NCBI GenBank assembly: GCA_000436795.1
Contig: HF993152.1
Coordinates: 1 to 21,984, forward strand
Reading direction: 5' to 3'
Source: Bacteroides sp. CAG:1076
GTDB taxonomy: Bacteria > Bacteroidota > Bacteroidia > Bacteroidales > Bacteroidaceae
DNA: 21,984 bases
The notes under the pieces were generated by a model. That model was not told where the DNA came from and made no database searches. It saw only the letters and a list, made by a program, of their open reading frames with translations. The stretch's first letter is position 1, and each line of letters starts with the position of its first letter. This document shows, one piece after another, positions 14,423 through 21,984 of this stretch. The translations under genes and the position numbers were made by a program.

Positions 14423-16738
14423 TTACTTTCCCAGACGATATACAACCGTTTTTCCCGGCAAGGATATAGACGGAGGAATATCTCCTTTGGCAACTCCCCG
14501 CTTGTAAGAGGGTTTCTCATCCATTACAAAATGAAGGTCGACCCCATTTTGTACCATATCGTAAGGCAAATAAGATTTATCATATTTCTGCCCGTTTACA
14601 TAAAGTTCTTTTACGTATACGGCTTTCTCAGACCAGCCTTCCGTCGTCATCTTTATCTGCTTGCCATTGCTTAATGTAATCTTCAAACCTTCAACACATG
14701 GGGAACCGATGTTATAAATATTGCTGGAAGGAGCAACCGGATAAAGTCCCAAACAATTAAACATATACCAAGCCGACATCTGTCCGCAATCATCATTTCC
14801 ACTCAGTGAGCCCGGTTCATTGCCATAGAAACGAGAGGCTATTTCACGTACCCACCGCTGACATTTCCAAGGCTGTCCCAAGTAATTATACAAGTAAGCA
14901 ACATGATGGCAAGGTTCGTTTCCATGCCAGTAACCGCCAATACGCCCCTGTATGTCGTGTGCCCCCGGAATATCTTCCGGCAATTCCACAGTAAACAATT
15001 CATCCAGTCTTCTCTGGAAAAGTTTTTTCCCTGCCAGATTGATATATCCCTGTACATCATGAGGAACATACCAGGTATATTGCATTGTAAAACCTTCTGT
15101 AATATCTCCCCAACCATTAACCGATCCTGGTCCCTGATAAGCAATAGGACTGAATGGAGTACGCCATGCTCCTTTGCTGTCTTTTCCACGCATGTATTTT
15201 GTTTCCGGATCGACCAACGTCTGATAAGAAAGTGAACGGTTCAGAAAATACTGATAGTCCTCTGTTTTTCCTAACGCCCTGGCTGCCTGTGCTATACAAT
15301 AATCATCGTAAGCATATTCCAGTGTTTTTGAGACTGATTCGGCTTCATGATCGAACGGTACATAACCTTTTTCTCTGTATTCAGGCAAACAATCATAATG
15401 CTCATTCATTGCCGTAGTCCTCATAGCCTCATATGCACGTTCGTAATCAAAGCCTTTTATACCTTTTACAATCATATCGGCCAAGACAGACACAGCATGA
15501 TAGCCAATCATACACCAGGTTTCATTACCATAAAATGACCATATAGGCAACATCTTCTCTACGCTCTTATTGTAATGTGCCAGCATGGAATTAGCGATAT
15601 CGGCATTAATGTCCTGATGAACCAGATTAAACCAAGGGTGTAAAGCCCGGTACGTATCCCATAAAGAAAACACTGTATAATTGGTAAATCCCTCTGCCTT
15701 TTCAATATTCTTGTCAAGTCCTCTGAAACAGCCATCTGCATCCTGAAAAATAAATGGATGTAACGCAGCACGATAAGCTGCCGTGTAAAAGGCTTCCTTT
15801 ACTTCCGGTTTCGCCTCTATCTGGTATTTGGAAAGTTCCTTTTCCCATAAAGATACACCTTTCTCCTTCAAGCTATCGAACGTCATGCCATTCAGTTCCT
15901 GCAAATTCAAGGTAGCTCCTGCCGTACTGACTGCCGAAACCGATGTCTTTACAATAACTTCTTCCCCTTCGTCTGCCACAAAGGAAATACAAGCCATCAG
16001 ATTCTTTCCCCAAGCTTCATAGCTGCTTCTAAAACGAGAAGTATTATAGATAACCGGCTTCTTGTCTTGCATAAAACGCACATTCTTCAGCTTTTTTGAA
16101 AATACAGCAGTAAAATATACATGACGTTCTGGCCCCCACCCTTTTACCAACTTGTATCCAGTCAAAGTGGAATCGTTTTCCATACGCAGATTCGACCACT
16201 CACAGCTCTGCCACAAGGTATGATTCATGTCAATCATAATAAATGCTTTATCCGATTTAGGATATGTAAAACGAAACATACCACTCCGAAGTCCGGCCGT
16301 CATCTCTGCCTTTACTCCATAGTCTGACAATTCCACCGCATAATAATTAGGCGAAGCCCATTCTTTTTCATGAGAATAACGAGAACGATAACCCTCTGTC
16401 GGATTCTCACGCGTGCCCGGATCCAATTTCATTTCTCCCGTACCCGGAATAAACAAGAAATCACCCAAATCGGGGATACCTGTACCACTTAAATGTGTCA
16501 AGCTGAATCCTAATATGGAAGTATGGTTATATTTATATCCGGCAGCAGCATCATAAAACTTAGCATCTGTATCCGGACTTATCTGTATACCTCCAAATGG
16601 TATTTGTGCTCCAGGATATACATTTCCATAACCATCGGTACCAATCATCGGATTTACATACCGTGTCAAATTTTCAGCAGAGAGCGTAAGTACCGGCAGG
16701 TAAGTACATAAAAGTATTATTTTCAGTATTTTCTTCAT
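14423..16738 (-). CDS. GH92 alpha-mannosidase, first copy downstream
   Basis: Glycoside hydrolase family 92 enzymes are calcium-dependent exo-acting alpha-mannosidases. I start at the ATG at 16738 (771 residues); the reading frame opens two codons earlier at a TTG. A type I signal peptide (MKKILKIILLCTYLPVLTLSA) without a lipobox suggests the periplasm. Motifs seen, numbered from this ATG: GTDGYG..YPG..IPFGGIQ (33-51), SLTHLSGTG (79-87), SLWDTYR (358-364), the Glu of TEGF (about 548), HGNEP (605-609) and SGNDDCGQMSAWY (646-658), which carries the catalytic acid pair of the family. The upstream BSP gene stops just 2 bp before the start, so the two are translated together. Linkage specificity (alpha-1,2, 1,3 or other) cannot be decided from sequence by eye. 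Confidence 0.93.
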   Translation of the reverse strand: MKKILKIILLCTYLPVLTLSAENLTRYVNPMIGTDGYGNVYPGAQIPFGGIQISPDTDAKFYDAAAGYKYNHTSILGFSLTHLSGTGIPDLGDFLFIPGTGEMKLDPGTRENPTEGYRSRYSHEKEWASPNYYAVELSDYGVKAEMTAGLRSGMFRFTYPKSDKAFIMIDMNHTLWQSCEWSNLRMENDSTLTGYKLVKGWGPERHVYFTAVFSKKLKNVRFMQDKKPVIYNTSRFRSSYEAWGKNLMACISFVADEGEEVIVKTSVSAVSTAGATLNLQELNGMTFDSLKEKGVSLWEKELSKYQIEAKPEVKEAFYTAAYRAALHPFIFQDADGCFRGLDKNIEKAEGFTNYTVFSLWDTYRALHPWFNLVHQDINADIANSMLAHYNKSVEKMLPIWSFYGNETWCMIGYHAVSVLADMIVKGIKGFDYERAYEAMRTTAMNEHYDCLPEYREKGYVPFDHEAESVSKTLEYAYDDYCIAQAARALGKTEDYQYFLNRSLSYQTLVDPETKYMRGKDSKGAWRTPFSPIAYQGPGSVNGWGDITEGFTMQYTWYVPHDVQGYINLAGKKLFQRRLDELFTVELPEDIPGAHDIQGRIGGYWHGNEPCHHVAYLYNYLGQPWKCQRWVREIASRFYGNEPGSLSGNDDCGQMSAWYMFNCLGLYPVAPSSNIYNIGSPCVEGLKITLSNGKQIKMTTEGWSEKAVYVKELYVNGQKYDKSYLPYDMVQNGVDLHFVMDEKPSYKRGVAKGDIPPSISLPGKTVVYRLGK

Positions 16739-16740
16739 AA

Positions 16741-17550
16741 TCAAACATTTCCATTTTCCTGAATATCACCAACAGCAACCTGATACTCATGCCACAAATC
16801 ATCTATATCATATTTTTCTCCTAAAGCATATTTAATGGCTCCATTAAAAGACCATGGTATCACTTCAAGCGTACTCCGGTTAAACTTGCGCAGAAACTCC
16901 TTATCTTTATTATCTCTCAACCATACGAAGAAGAATCCCGCAGTACGGTAACCATCCATATAGTTTCCACCTTTCGGACGATCTTCCGGAGTAAAACCTC
17001 CATTAGCCACACGAACCGCATCGGCCATTCCTTCTATAAATGCCCAGAAGACACGGCTGGTTCCGTAATTTCCAATACCCTGAGGCTCCAACTGATAAGC
17101 GTGAGTCAGTTCGTGTAACAAAACTCCCCTTGTTTCGAAAAACAATTTGGCCGTATCATTTTCTGCAAATGATTTCTCAATATGACGAGTACTATAAAAG
17201 ATGCTTACCACTCCATTTCCTCCATCTTTAGCAGAAACACCATCTATATCTTGCAGAGAATAATGAATCGTATCGACAGGGACAATACTATCGGCTGGAG
17301 AATCGTATAATGTAGCCAAAACTGTGCGGGCCTGCGTTGTTATATAATCCTGTGGATTGGTTACAATACGATGGTATACTTTTGAGCCTTCACTCTTCGG
17401 AGCCTGGTCATCGAAGGCTATATGTCCAACCGGATAATCTCTCCAAATGCTCATAGCTTCCTCCGCTGTCACATCTTTCTTCTGTCCCATACAAGCCGAT
17501 ATACCGGTCATTCCTATTATTATACCAGCCAACAATAATTGTGATTTCAT
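16741..17550 (-). CDS. BSP-family zinc metallopeptidase lipoprotein, short form
   Basis: 269 residues with a lipoprotein signal ending in ISAC (Cys20). It lacks the N-terminal beta-sandwich of the other BSP protein and consists almost only of the catalytic domain. HELTH (146-150) is the HExxH zinc motif, followed by AYQLEPQG and then EGMADAVR (173-180), the conserved second motif of the basic secretory protein family. The C-terminal YALGEKYDIDDLWHEYQ is nearly shared with the longer paralogue. Gaps on both sides are just 2 bp: it is inserted between two GH92 genes in a tightly coupled operon. This suggests that its activity is needed together with the mannosidases, for example to expose or cut mannosylated protein. 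Proteolysis is inferred from motifs. Confidence 0.87.
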   Translation of the reverse strand: MKSQLLLAGIIIGMTGISACMGQKKDVTAEEAMSIWRDYPVGHIAFDDQAPKSEGSKVYHRIVTNPQDYITTQARTVLATLYDSPADSIVPVDTIHYSLQDIDGVSAKDGGNGVVSIFYSTRHIEKSFAENDTAKLFFETRGVLLHELTHAYQLEPQGIGNYGTSRVFWAFIEGMADAVRVANGGFTPEDRPKGGNYMDGYRTAGFFFVWLRDNKDKEFLRKFNRSTLEVIPWSFNGAIKYALGEKYDIDDLWHEYQVAVGDIQENGNV

Positions 17551-17552
17551 AT

Positions 17553-19886
17553 TTATTTGATTCCGTTCGTTAATGAATAAGGTTTATCTTCTATTTTTTG
17601 TCCTCGTTTTTTCTCCGGTGAACTTCCCATGGTAAACTCCCATACCCCACCTTTTAATAAATCTGCATGAGTGACATACAATTTCTCATATTTTTTCCCA
17701 TTAATCTTGAGTGACTGTACATAACGTCGGGTATCACTAACTCCTTTTGCCTTAATCTCCAAAATATTTCCATTAGGTAAACGTAACTTGAGATAGGGGA
17801 AATAGGGAGCTCCTAATACATATTGGTCTGTTCCTGGACATACAGGATAAAAGCCCATTACCGTAAACATATACCACGCAGACATCTGACCGCAATCATC
17901 ATTTCCTCCCAATCCGTTAATATCGTTACGATACATCCGATCAATTATCTCCCGTGTCCAGTATTGCGTTTTCCAAGGTTGTGAAGTCCAGGCATACAAA
18001 TAGGGAATATGATGACTTGGTTCATTGCCATGTACATATCCGCCAATCAAACCTTCTTCAGTAATATCTTCATTCTTCTCATAATATTTTTTGGGAAGAT
18101 GCATCTCGAACAACTTATCCAAACGACTTAAAAACACCTTTTCACCTCCCATCAAGTCTATAACACCATACACATCATGCGGCACGTGAAAAGAAAAATT
18201 CCAGGAATTTCCTTCTATAAAGCCTTCACCATGTGTCTGCAAAGGATCAAAATCACTTTTAAAATTTCCATCAGCGTAACGTGGGCAAGCAAATCCACAT
18301 TTCCGGTCGAATACATTACGATAACTCAAGGCTCGTGTATAATATTGCCGGGCAATATCTTCATTCCCTGCACTCAAAGCCGTTTGGTAAATCGTCCAAT
18401 CGTCATAGGCAAATTCCAAAGTAGATGAAACTGCTGTACTGCTCTTTTCGAAAGGAATATATCCCAGTCTTTTATAATCGTCTAAATGGTCATAATAATC
18501 TACGTTCGATGTTTCCACCATAGCTTGCAAAGCCTCTCCTTTTTCAGTGAATACATTCTTCGCAATGGCATCTGCCAAAACAGGAACGGCATGATATCCG
18601 CTCATGCACCAGTTTTCATTCCCCATCAAGCTCCATACCGGCAACATTTTATGAACACTCTGCTGCTGATGGCGAATCATTGATTTTACCATATCCGCAT
18701 TCTCTACGGGAGTTATCAGGTTCAGGAATGGATGTTCTGCACGATAAGTATCCCATAAAGAAAAAATCGTATAATTCGTAAAGCCTTCTGCCTTATGAAT
18801 ATTATGGTCCAACCCACGATAAGATTTATCTACATCCATATATACCGATGGATTTATCATCGTATGATACAATGATGTATAAAACATTGCCTTCTCGTCT
18901 TCGGTTCCTTCTATTTCAAACAAATCGAGTTTTCTGTTCCATACTTCGGCTGCTTCATTGGCGATTTGTTCAAAACTCTTTCCTCCTGCCTCTGCATATA
19001 AATTCTTCAACGCCCCCTCAGTACTAACAGCAGAAAGGGCTACCTTGACAACCAATTCTTTATCAGCAGATGTATCAAAGTTAAAATAAGAGACAACAGA
19101 GCGGCCACTTATTTCCGGGAAGTTATGACTTAAATCAAAACGTCGCCAAAATCCGATATAAGCCGGTTCCTTTTTATCTATATATCCATAATCCTTTATC
19201 GGCTGTGAAAAAGAGATGGCAAAATATGTATAATTAGTCCGAGCCCAACCATTTGTAATCCGATAACCGGTGAGCAACGTATCATTCTCTACTCTCAGAT
19301 TACTCCAAAGGACTTTACCATCATAATTATAAATGCCATGATTCAAATCGAGAACAATACGCCCATCTTCTGAAGAGTAAGTATATTTATGAATTCCAAC
19401 ACGGGCAGTAGCCGTCAATTGGGCTTTCACCTTATAATCATCCAGCATCACCTCATAATATCCTGCTGAAGCGTGTTCGGTGGCATGACTATAACGCGAA
19501 CGATAGCCTTCATCGGGAAAAGCTGCACGTCCTGGATTCAATTTCAACTTTCCTACAGTAGGCATTATCAAGATATCACCCAAATCCGAATGCCCCGTAC
19601 CACTCAGATGAGTATGACTAAATCCGACAATCGTAGAATCTGAATATTGATAACCTGCACAATATTTATATGCATCTTTTTGATATATACCATTTACATT
19701 ATGTGGAATTGTATCGGTATCCGGACTGAGCTGTATCAAACCAAAAGGAACGCATGCGCCTGGGAAGGTATGTCCCATACCGTTAGTTCCGATAATCGGA
19801 TTCACATAATCTACAACTCGCTGCTGAGAAAATACCGGAGAGAACAATAATCCGGCGAACAAACAAACATGTATTTTTCGAAGCAT
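17553..19886 (-). CDS. GH92 alpha-mannosidase, first gene of the operon
   Basis: A second GH92 family alpha-mannosidase. I start at the ATG at 19886 (777 residues), because the longer reading begins at a TTG seven codons upstream and the ATG opens directly onto a signal peptide (MLRKIHVCLFAGLLFSPVFS). No lipobox, so likely periplasmic. Motifs numbered from this ATG: GTNGMG..FPG..VPFGLIQ (33-52), HTHLSGTGHSDLGD (91-104), SLWDTYR (376-382), FIEGNSW (556-562, with the family's conserved Glu at 558), HGNEPSHH (619-626) and GGNDDCGQMSAWY (660-672). It differs from the other GH92 in several active-site-flanking loops, including an insert after the SPDTD segment, so the two probably split the work by linkage. 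It follows a leader with a short ORF and opens the seven-gene transcript. Confidence 0.93.
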   Translation of the reverse strand: MLRKIHVCLFAGLLFSPVFSQQRVVDYVNPIIGTNGMGHTFPGACVPFGLIQLSPDTDTIPHNVNGIYQKDAYKYCAGYQYSDSTIVGFSHTHLSGTGHSDLGDILIMPTVGKLKLNPGRAAFPDEGYRSRYSHATEHASAGYYEVMLDDYKVKAQLTATARVGIHKYTYSSEDGRIVLDLNHGIYNYDGKVLWSNLRVENDTLLTGYRITNGWARTNYTYFAISFSQPIKDYGYIDKKEPAYIGFWRRFDLSHNFPEISGRSVVSYFNFDTSADKELVVKVALSAVSTEGALKNLYAEAGGKSFEQIANEAAEVWNRKLDLFEIEGTEDEKAMFYTSLYHTMINPSVYMDVDKSYRGLDHNIHKAEGFTNYTIFSLWDTYRAEHPFLNLITPVENADMVKSMIRHQQQSVHKMLPVWSLMGNENWCMSGYHAVPVLADAIAKNVFTEKGEALQAMVETSNVDYYDHLDDYKRLGYIPFEKSSTAVSSTLEFAYDDWTIYQTALSAGNEDIARQYYTRALSYRNVFDRKCGFACPRYADGNFKSDFDPLQTHGEGFIEGNSWNFSFHVPHDVYGVIDLMGGEKVFLSRLDKLFEMHLPKKYYEKNEDITEEGLIGGYVHGNEPSHHIPYLYAWTSQPWKTQYWTREIIDRMYRNDINGLGGNDDCGQMSAWYMFTVMGFYPVCPGTDQYVLGAPYFPYLKLRLPNGNILEIKAKGVSDTRRYVQSLKINGKKYEKLYVTHADLLKGGVWEFTMGSSPEKKRGQKIEDKPYSLTNGIK

Positions 19887-19910
19887 AGGAACAAGGTTTA
19901 AAATCAATTT

Positions 19911-19940
19911 CTATATGTAAAAATAGGAAGAACCAGACAT
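19911..19940 (-). other. Nine-codon upstream ORF with a perfect Shine-Dalgarno sequence
   Basis: On the - strand AAGGAGG (19955-19949), fully complementary to the 16S rRNA tail, is followed after 8 bp by ATG TCT GGT and stops at TAG nine codons later (MSGSSYFYI). The stop lies 24 bp before the ATG of the GH92 gene, which has no Shine-Dalgarno itself. Bacteroides genes rarely carry such strong sites, so a leader-peptide or ribosome-loading role is possible. It is equally possible that the purine run is a coincidence. Confidence 0.35.
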
Positions 19941-19950
19941 AAACCTTTCC

Positions 19951-19988
19951 TCCTTAAGGACATTCTTCATTAATAAGTTAAAATGTCC
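19951..19988. repeat. Inverted repeat and palindrome in the GH92 operon leader
   Basis: GGACATT (19958-19964) and AATGTCC (19982-19988) form a 7-bp stem with a 17-nt loop. The adjoining TCCTTAAGGA (19951-19960) is a perfect 10-bp palindrome that overlaps the Shine-Dalgarno of the short ORF and shares the GGA of the first arm. The two structures are mutually exclusive and could mask or free that site. No convincing promoter match was found in this 285-bp gap, although it must either contain one or be read through from the regulator gene, after which no clear terminator is seen. Confidence 0.35.
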
Positions 19989-20171
19989 CAATAAAGAATT
20001 AAAAACAAAACGCAGAACAAAAGAATCTACTGATTATCAAGATAATAATATCATCAATATGCATATAGAGAACAAATAGGAAAAGGCATAAAGTCAGATT
20101 AAAGAACATACAAGAACAAGAAAGGAACACTTATATTACCCACTAACGCGACCATTTCAGACAGTAATCCT

Positions 20172-21984
20172 TTAATTGGCTGAAGCAGCACCTTTATGTT
20201 GTGCACGATAATTTTTAGGCGTAGTTCCATACTTATCGGCAAACTCTTTATAAAAATAAGGACGACTGGAAATCCCCACGCTTTCGATTACCTCCTGAAT
20301 AGACATATCAGTATCTGATAGAAGTTGTGCAGCCTTATCCATACGGTATTTTTTAATGAAATCGCTGGGAGCAATTCCTGACAAATCTTTAAACTTACGA
20401 TAAAACTGACGAGGACTTATATGCATTTTCTCTGCTAAAAAGGTTGGTCCCAACTCTTCTTTATCTAAGTTTGCTTCTATTATTTCAAGTATTCTTTGAA
20501 TAAATGTGATTTGTTCAGACTCTATACAATAAGGGAAATATGCAGACCAGCTTCCCAAGGCCTTCTCCTTCATCGACAAATTTTCCTCTAAACGTATTTC
20601 TTCAAGTCCTCTTCCTGATATTGCCCATGCCCTGGCCAAACGACTAAAGAATCCCTTTCTATATAATCTATAAACATATCCACTTAAACAAAGAATAATA
20701 AAAAGAGAAATTCCTAAATAAGCCCATATCGTATGATACCAAAAAGGAACAATCTTAATTACAACTGAATACTCTTCATAAACGGTATCAAGTACATCTT
20801 TTTTATAACGCACACGGAATACATACTTACCAGGAGGTACGTCTTTGAACACTACTTCGTTCTCTTTAGAAAAAAGGCTCCATTTTTCATCGTACCCTTC
20901 CAGTATATAGGCGTATTCTATATCAGCATTAAGATAATCCAATGCTACAAACTGAAGAGAAAATGTATTTTGCCCTTCAGGTAATACAATCATTTTCTTA
21001 TCATCCGTATAATATCGGTTAAGATTGACTTCTTCACGATCAATAATCAGTTTCCGAAGAACCAGCTTAGGATAATATTCAGGAATAGAAGACTGGCGAT
21101 CGTTCATATAAAGTAATCCGTCAACACCTCCTAAAAAGATATCACCATTATACGGACTACGATAATAGCTGTCGTCACTAAATTCCCCTATTTCTATACC
21201 TTTACTATAATAATATGTATAAGATCCTCCACTTACCGGGTCATACTTTATCATTCCTTTATTGGTACCTATCCATAAAATTCCAGCATCATCCTTGACA
21301 ATACCATGCACCATTTCATTAACAAGTCCCTGTTCCCGACCAATATATGAAGGTACAATATTTCTTCCATTAACCTGAACAGAAACCAGTCCTGCCGTAG
21401 TCCCAACAAAGACATGACTTTTATCATATTCACATAAGCACAAGACATCATTTACAGCTTTTCCTAACATAGCCCGTAAAGAATAAACCTGATATTCATT
21501 CTTCCGAATATCAAACCGAACCAATCCCTGGCCACGACTTCCCATCCATAAAACGGAATCACCCTGCACCCACAAAGAAGAATATTCCACAATCTCCTTT
21601 TGCTCTGCAAAACAACGAAAGCGTCTGAATCTTTTTATCTGCGGAACATCATGTGAAACATCCAAAACGACCTTAATAAGTCCTGTCCCTAATGTAGCCA
21701 GCCAAAGGACAGAATCATTTTCTTCATATAGCCCATGAATTTCTGTAGAATACTTTATAGACCCCTGTACCGGAACTAATTTATCGCTCTGATAAGAATA
21801 ATAATACAATAAGGAATCGGACATTCCTACCCAAAAATCATCGCCATGATTCTTTTTCTTCAACATAAATACCGGATAGAAATTGGGACCACGCACATAT
21901 TCAGATAAAGCCCACTTCCCTTTGGGAGAATAAATCAAGAGTGAATTTATCCTTAATTCCGCAACACTTTGATTTAAATTAATT
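20172..21984 (-). CDS. Membrane-tethered regulator: two-component-propeller sensor fused to AraC, without kinase (5' partial)
   Basis: The reading frame stays open to the right edge (preceding codons read INLNQSVAELRINSLL), so the N-terminus is outside the window; numbering here starts at the internal TTG at 21938. Reg_prop-type propeller repeats are visible (LWLATLGTGLIKV at 79-91, LWMGSRGQGLVRFD at 130-143, ILWIGTNKGMIKYD at 220-233). A Y_Y_Y domain (about 325-398), one membrane span (about 402-424), a short linker, and an AraC/HTH_18 domain (about 478-582) follow. Hybrid two-component regulators of Bacteroides have a histidine kinase, ATPase and receiver between the span and the HTH; all three are absent, and the linker is only about 50 residues, so this is a direct one-component design. 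It lies 285 bp upstream of the GH92 operon on the same strand and is its most likely regulator. Confidence 0.9.
   Translation of the reverse strand, partial: INLNQSVAELRINSLLIYSPKGKWALSEYVRGPNFYPVFMLKKKNHGDDFWVGMSDSLLYYYSYQSDKLVPVQGSIKYSTEIHGLYEENDSVLWLATLGTGLIKVVLDVSHDVPQIKRFRRFRCFAEQKEIVEYSSLWVQGDSVLWMGSRGQGLVRFDIRKNEYQVYSLRAMLGKAVNDVLCLCEYDKSHVFVGTTAGLVSVQVNGRNIVPSYIGREQGLVNEMVHGIVKDDAGILWIGTNKGMIKYDPVSGGSYTYYYSKGIEIGEFSDDSYYRSPYNGDIFLGGVDGLLYMNDRQSSIPEYYPKLVLRKLIIDREEVNLNRYYTDDKKMIVLPEGQNTFSLQFVALDYLNADIEYAYILEGYDEKWSLFSKENEVVFKDVPPGKYVFRVRYKKDVLDTVYEEYSVVIKIVPFWYHTIWAYLGISLFIILCLSGYVYRLYRKGFFSRLARAWAISGRGLEEIRLEENLSMKEKALGSWSAYFPYCIESEQITFIQRILEIIEANLDKEELGPTFLAEKMHISPRQFYRKFKDLSGIAPSDFIKKYRMDKAAQLLSDTDMSIQEVIESVGISSRPYFYKEFADKYGTTPKNYRAQHKGAASAN

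Noticed and set aside
14839..15299. Overlapping - and + strand ORFs within the first GH92 gene
   Set aside because: Out-of-frame readings of a well-supported enzyme gene with no independent motifs.
1..21984. CRISPR arrays, tRNA or rRNA genes, transposases, integrases
   Set aside because: No regularly spaced repeats, no cloverleaf-like or rRNA sequence and no transposase or integrase frames were seen on either strand.

Overview
The window looks like a chromosomal segment of a gut Bacteroides (Bacteroidota). The evidence is a SusC/SusD pair inside a glycan-utilization operon, two family-92 glycoside hydrolases, many Bacteroides-type lipoproteins, membrane-tethered AraC regulators, AT-rich ribosome-binding regions, and several matches to the Bacteroides -7 promoter element (TAnnTTTG), some with a TTTG -33 box. 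I cannot fix the species.

Region 1 (1-1300). A long non-coding leader region precedes upp (uracil phosphoribosyltransferase), the only convincing + strand gene. The leader holds two hairpins whose loops are perfectly complementary over 10 nt, plus a further 11-bp inverted repeat. A separate leftward promoter near the left edge probably serves a gene outside the window. Two TTTTGTACAAAA palindromes, 21 bp centre to centre, lie just after upp.

Region 2 (1375-4800, - strand). This is an AT-rich cassette: a small XRE-type DNA-binding protein, an exported CsgG-like protein with an N-terminal FlgT_C-like domain, an exported protein with DnaJ-like CxxCxGxG zinc-binding motifs, and a small outer-membrane beta-barrel, closed by a strong terminator. 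It resembles an uncharacterised cell-envelope system. An elaborate nested inverted repeat lies upstream of the XRE gene.

Region 3 (4940-6140, - strand). A stand-alone AraC-type regulator with seven predicted membrane segments has its own promoter and a 14-bp perfect-stem terminator.

Region 4 (6200-19890, - strand). A compact seven-gene polysaccharide-utilization locus reads, in transcription order, GH92, BSP-type metallopeptidase, GH92, SusC, SusD, repeat-containing DUF4302-like lipoprotein, and a second BSP-type metallopeptidase with an N-terminal beta-sandwich. Gaps are 2 to 27 nt, so one transcript is likely. SusC/SusD would import mannose-containing glycans. The two GH92 enzymes, which lack lipoboxes, would trim alpha-mannosides in the periplasm. 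The lipid-anchored zinc peptidases could act on the protein part of a mannosylated glycoprotein. This substrate is an inference from enzyme families.

Region 5 (19890-21984, - strand). A 285-bp leader carries a 9-codon ORF with a perfect Shine-Dalgarno sequence. Upstream is a regulator, cut by the right edge, that has the sensor half and DNA-binding end of a hybrid two-component system but no kinase or receiver domain. It is the likely regulator of the locus.
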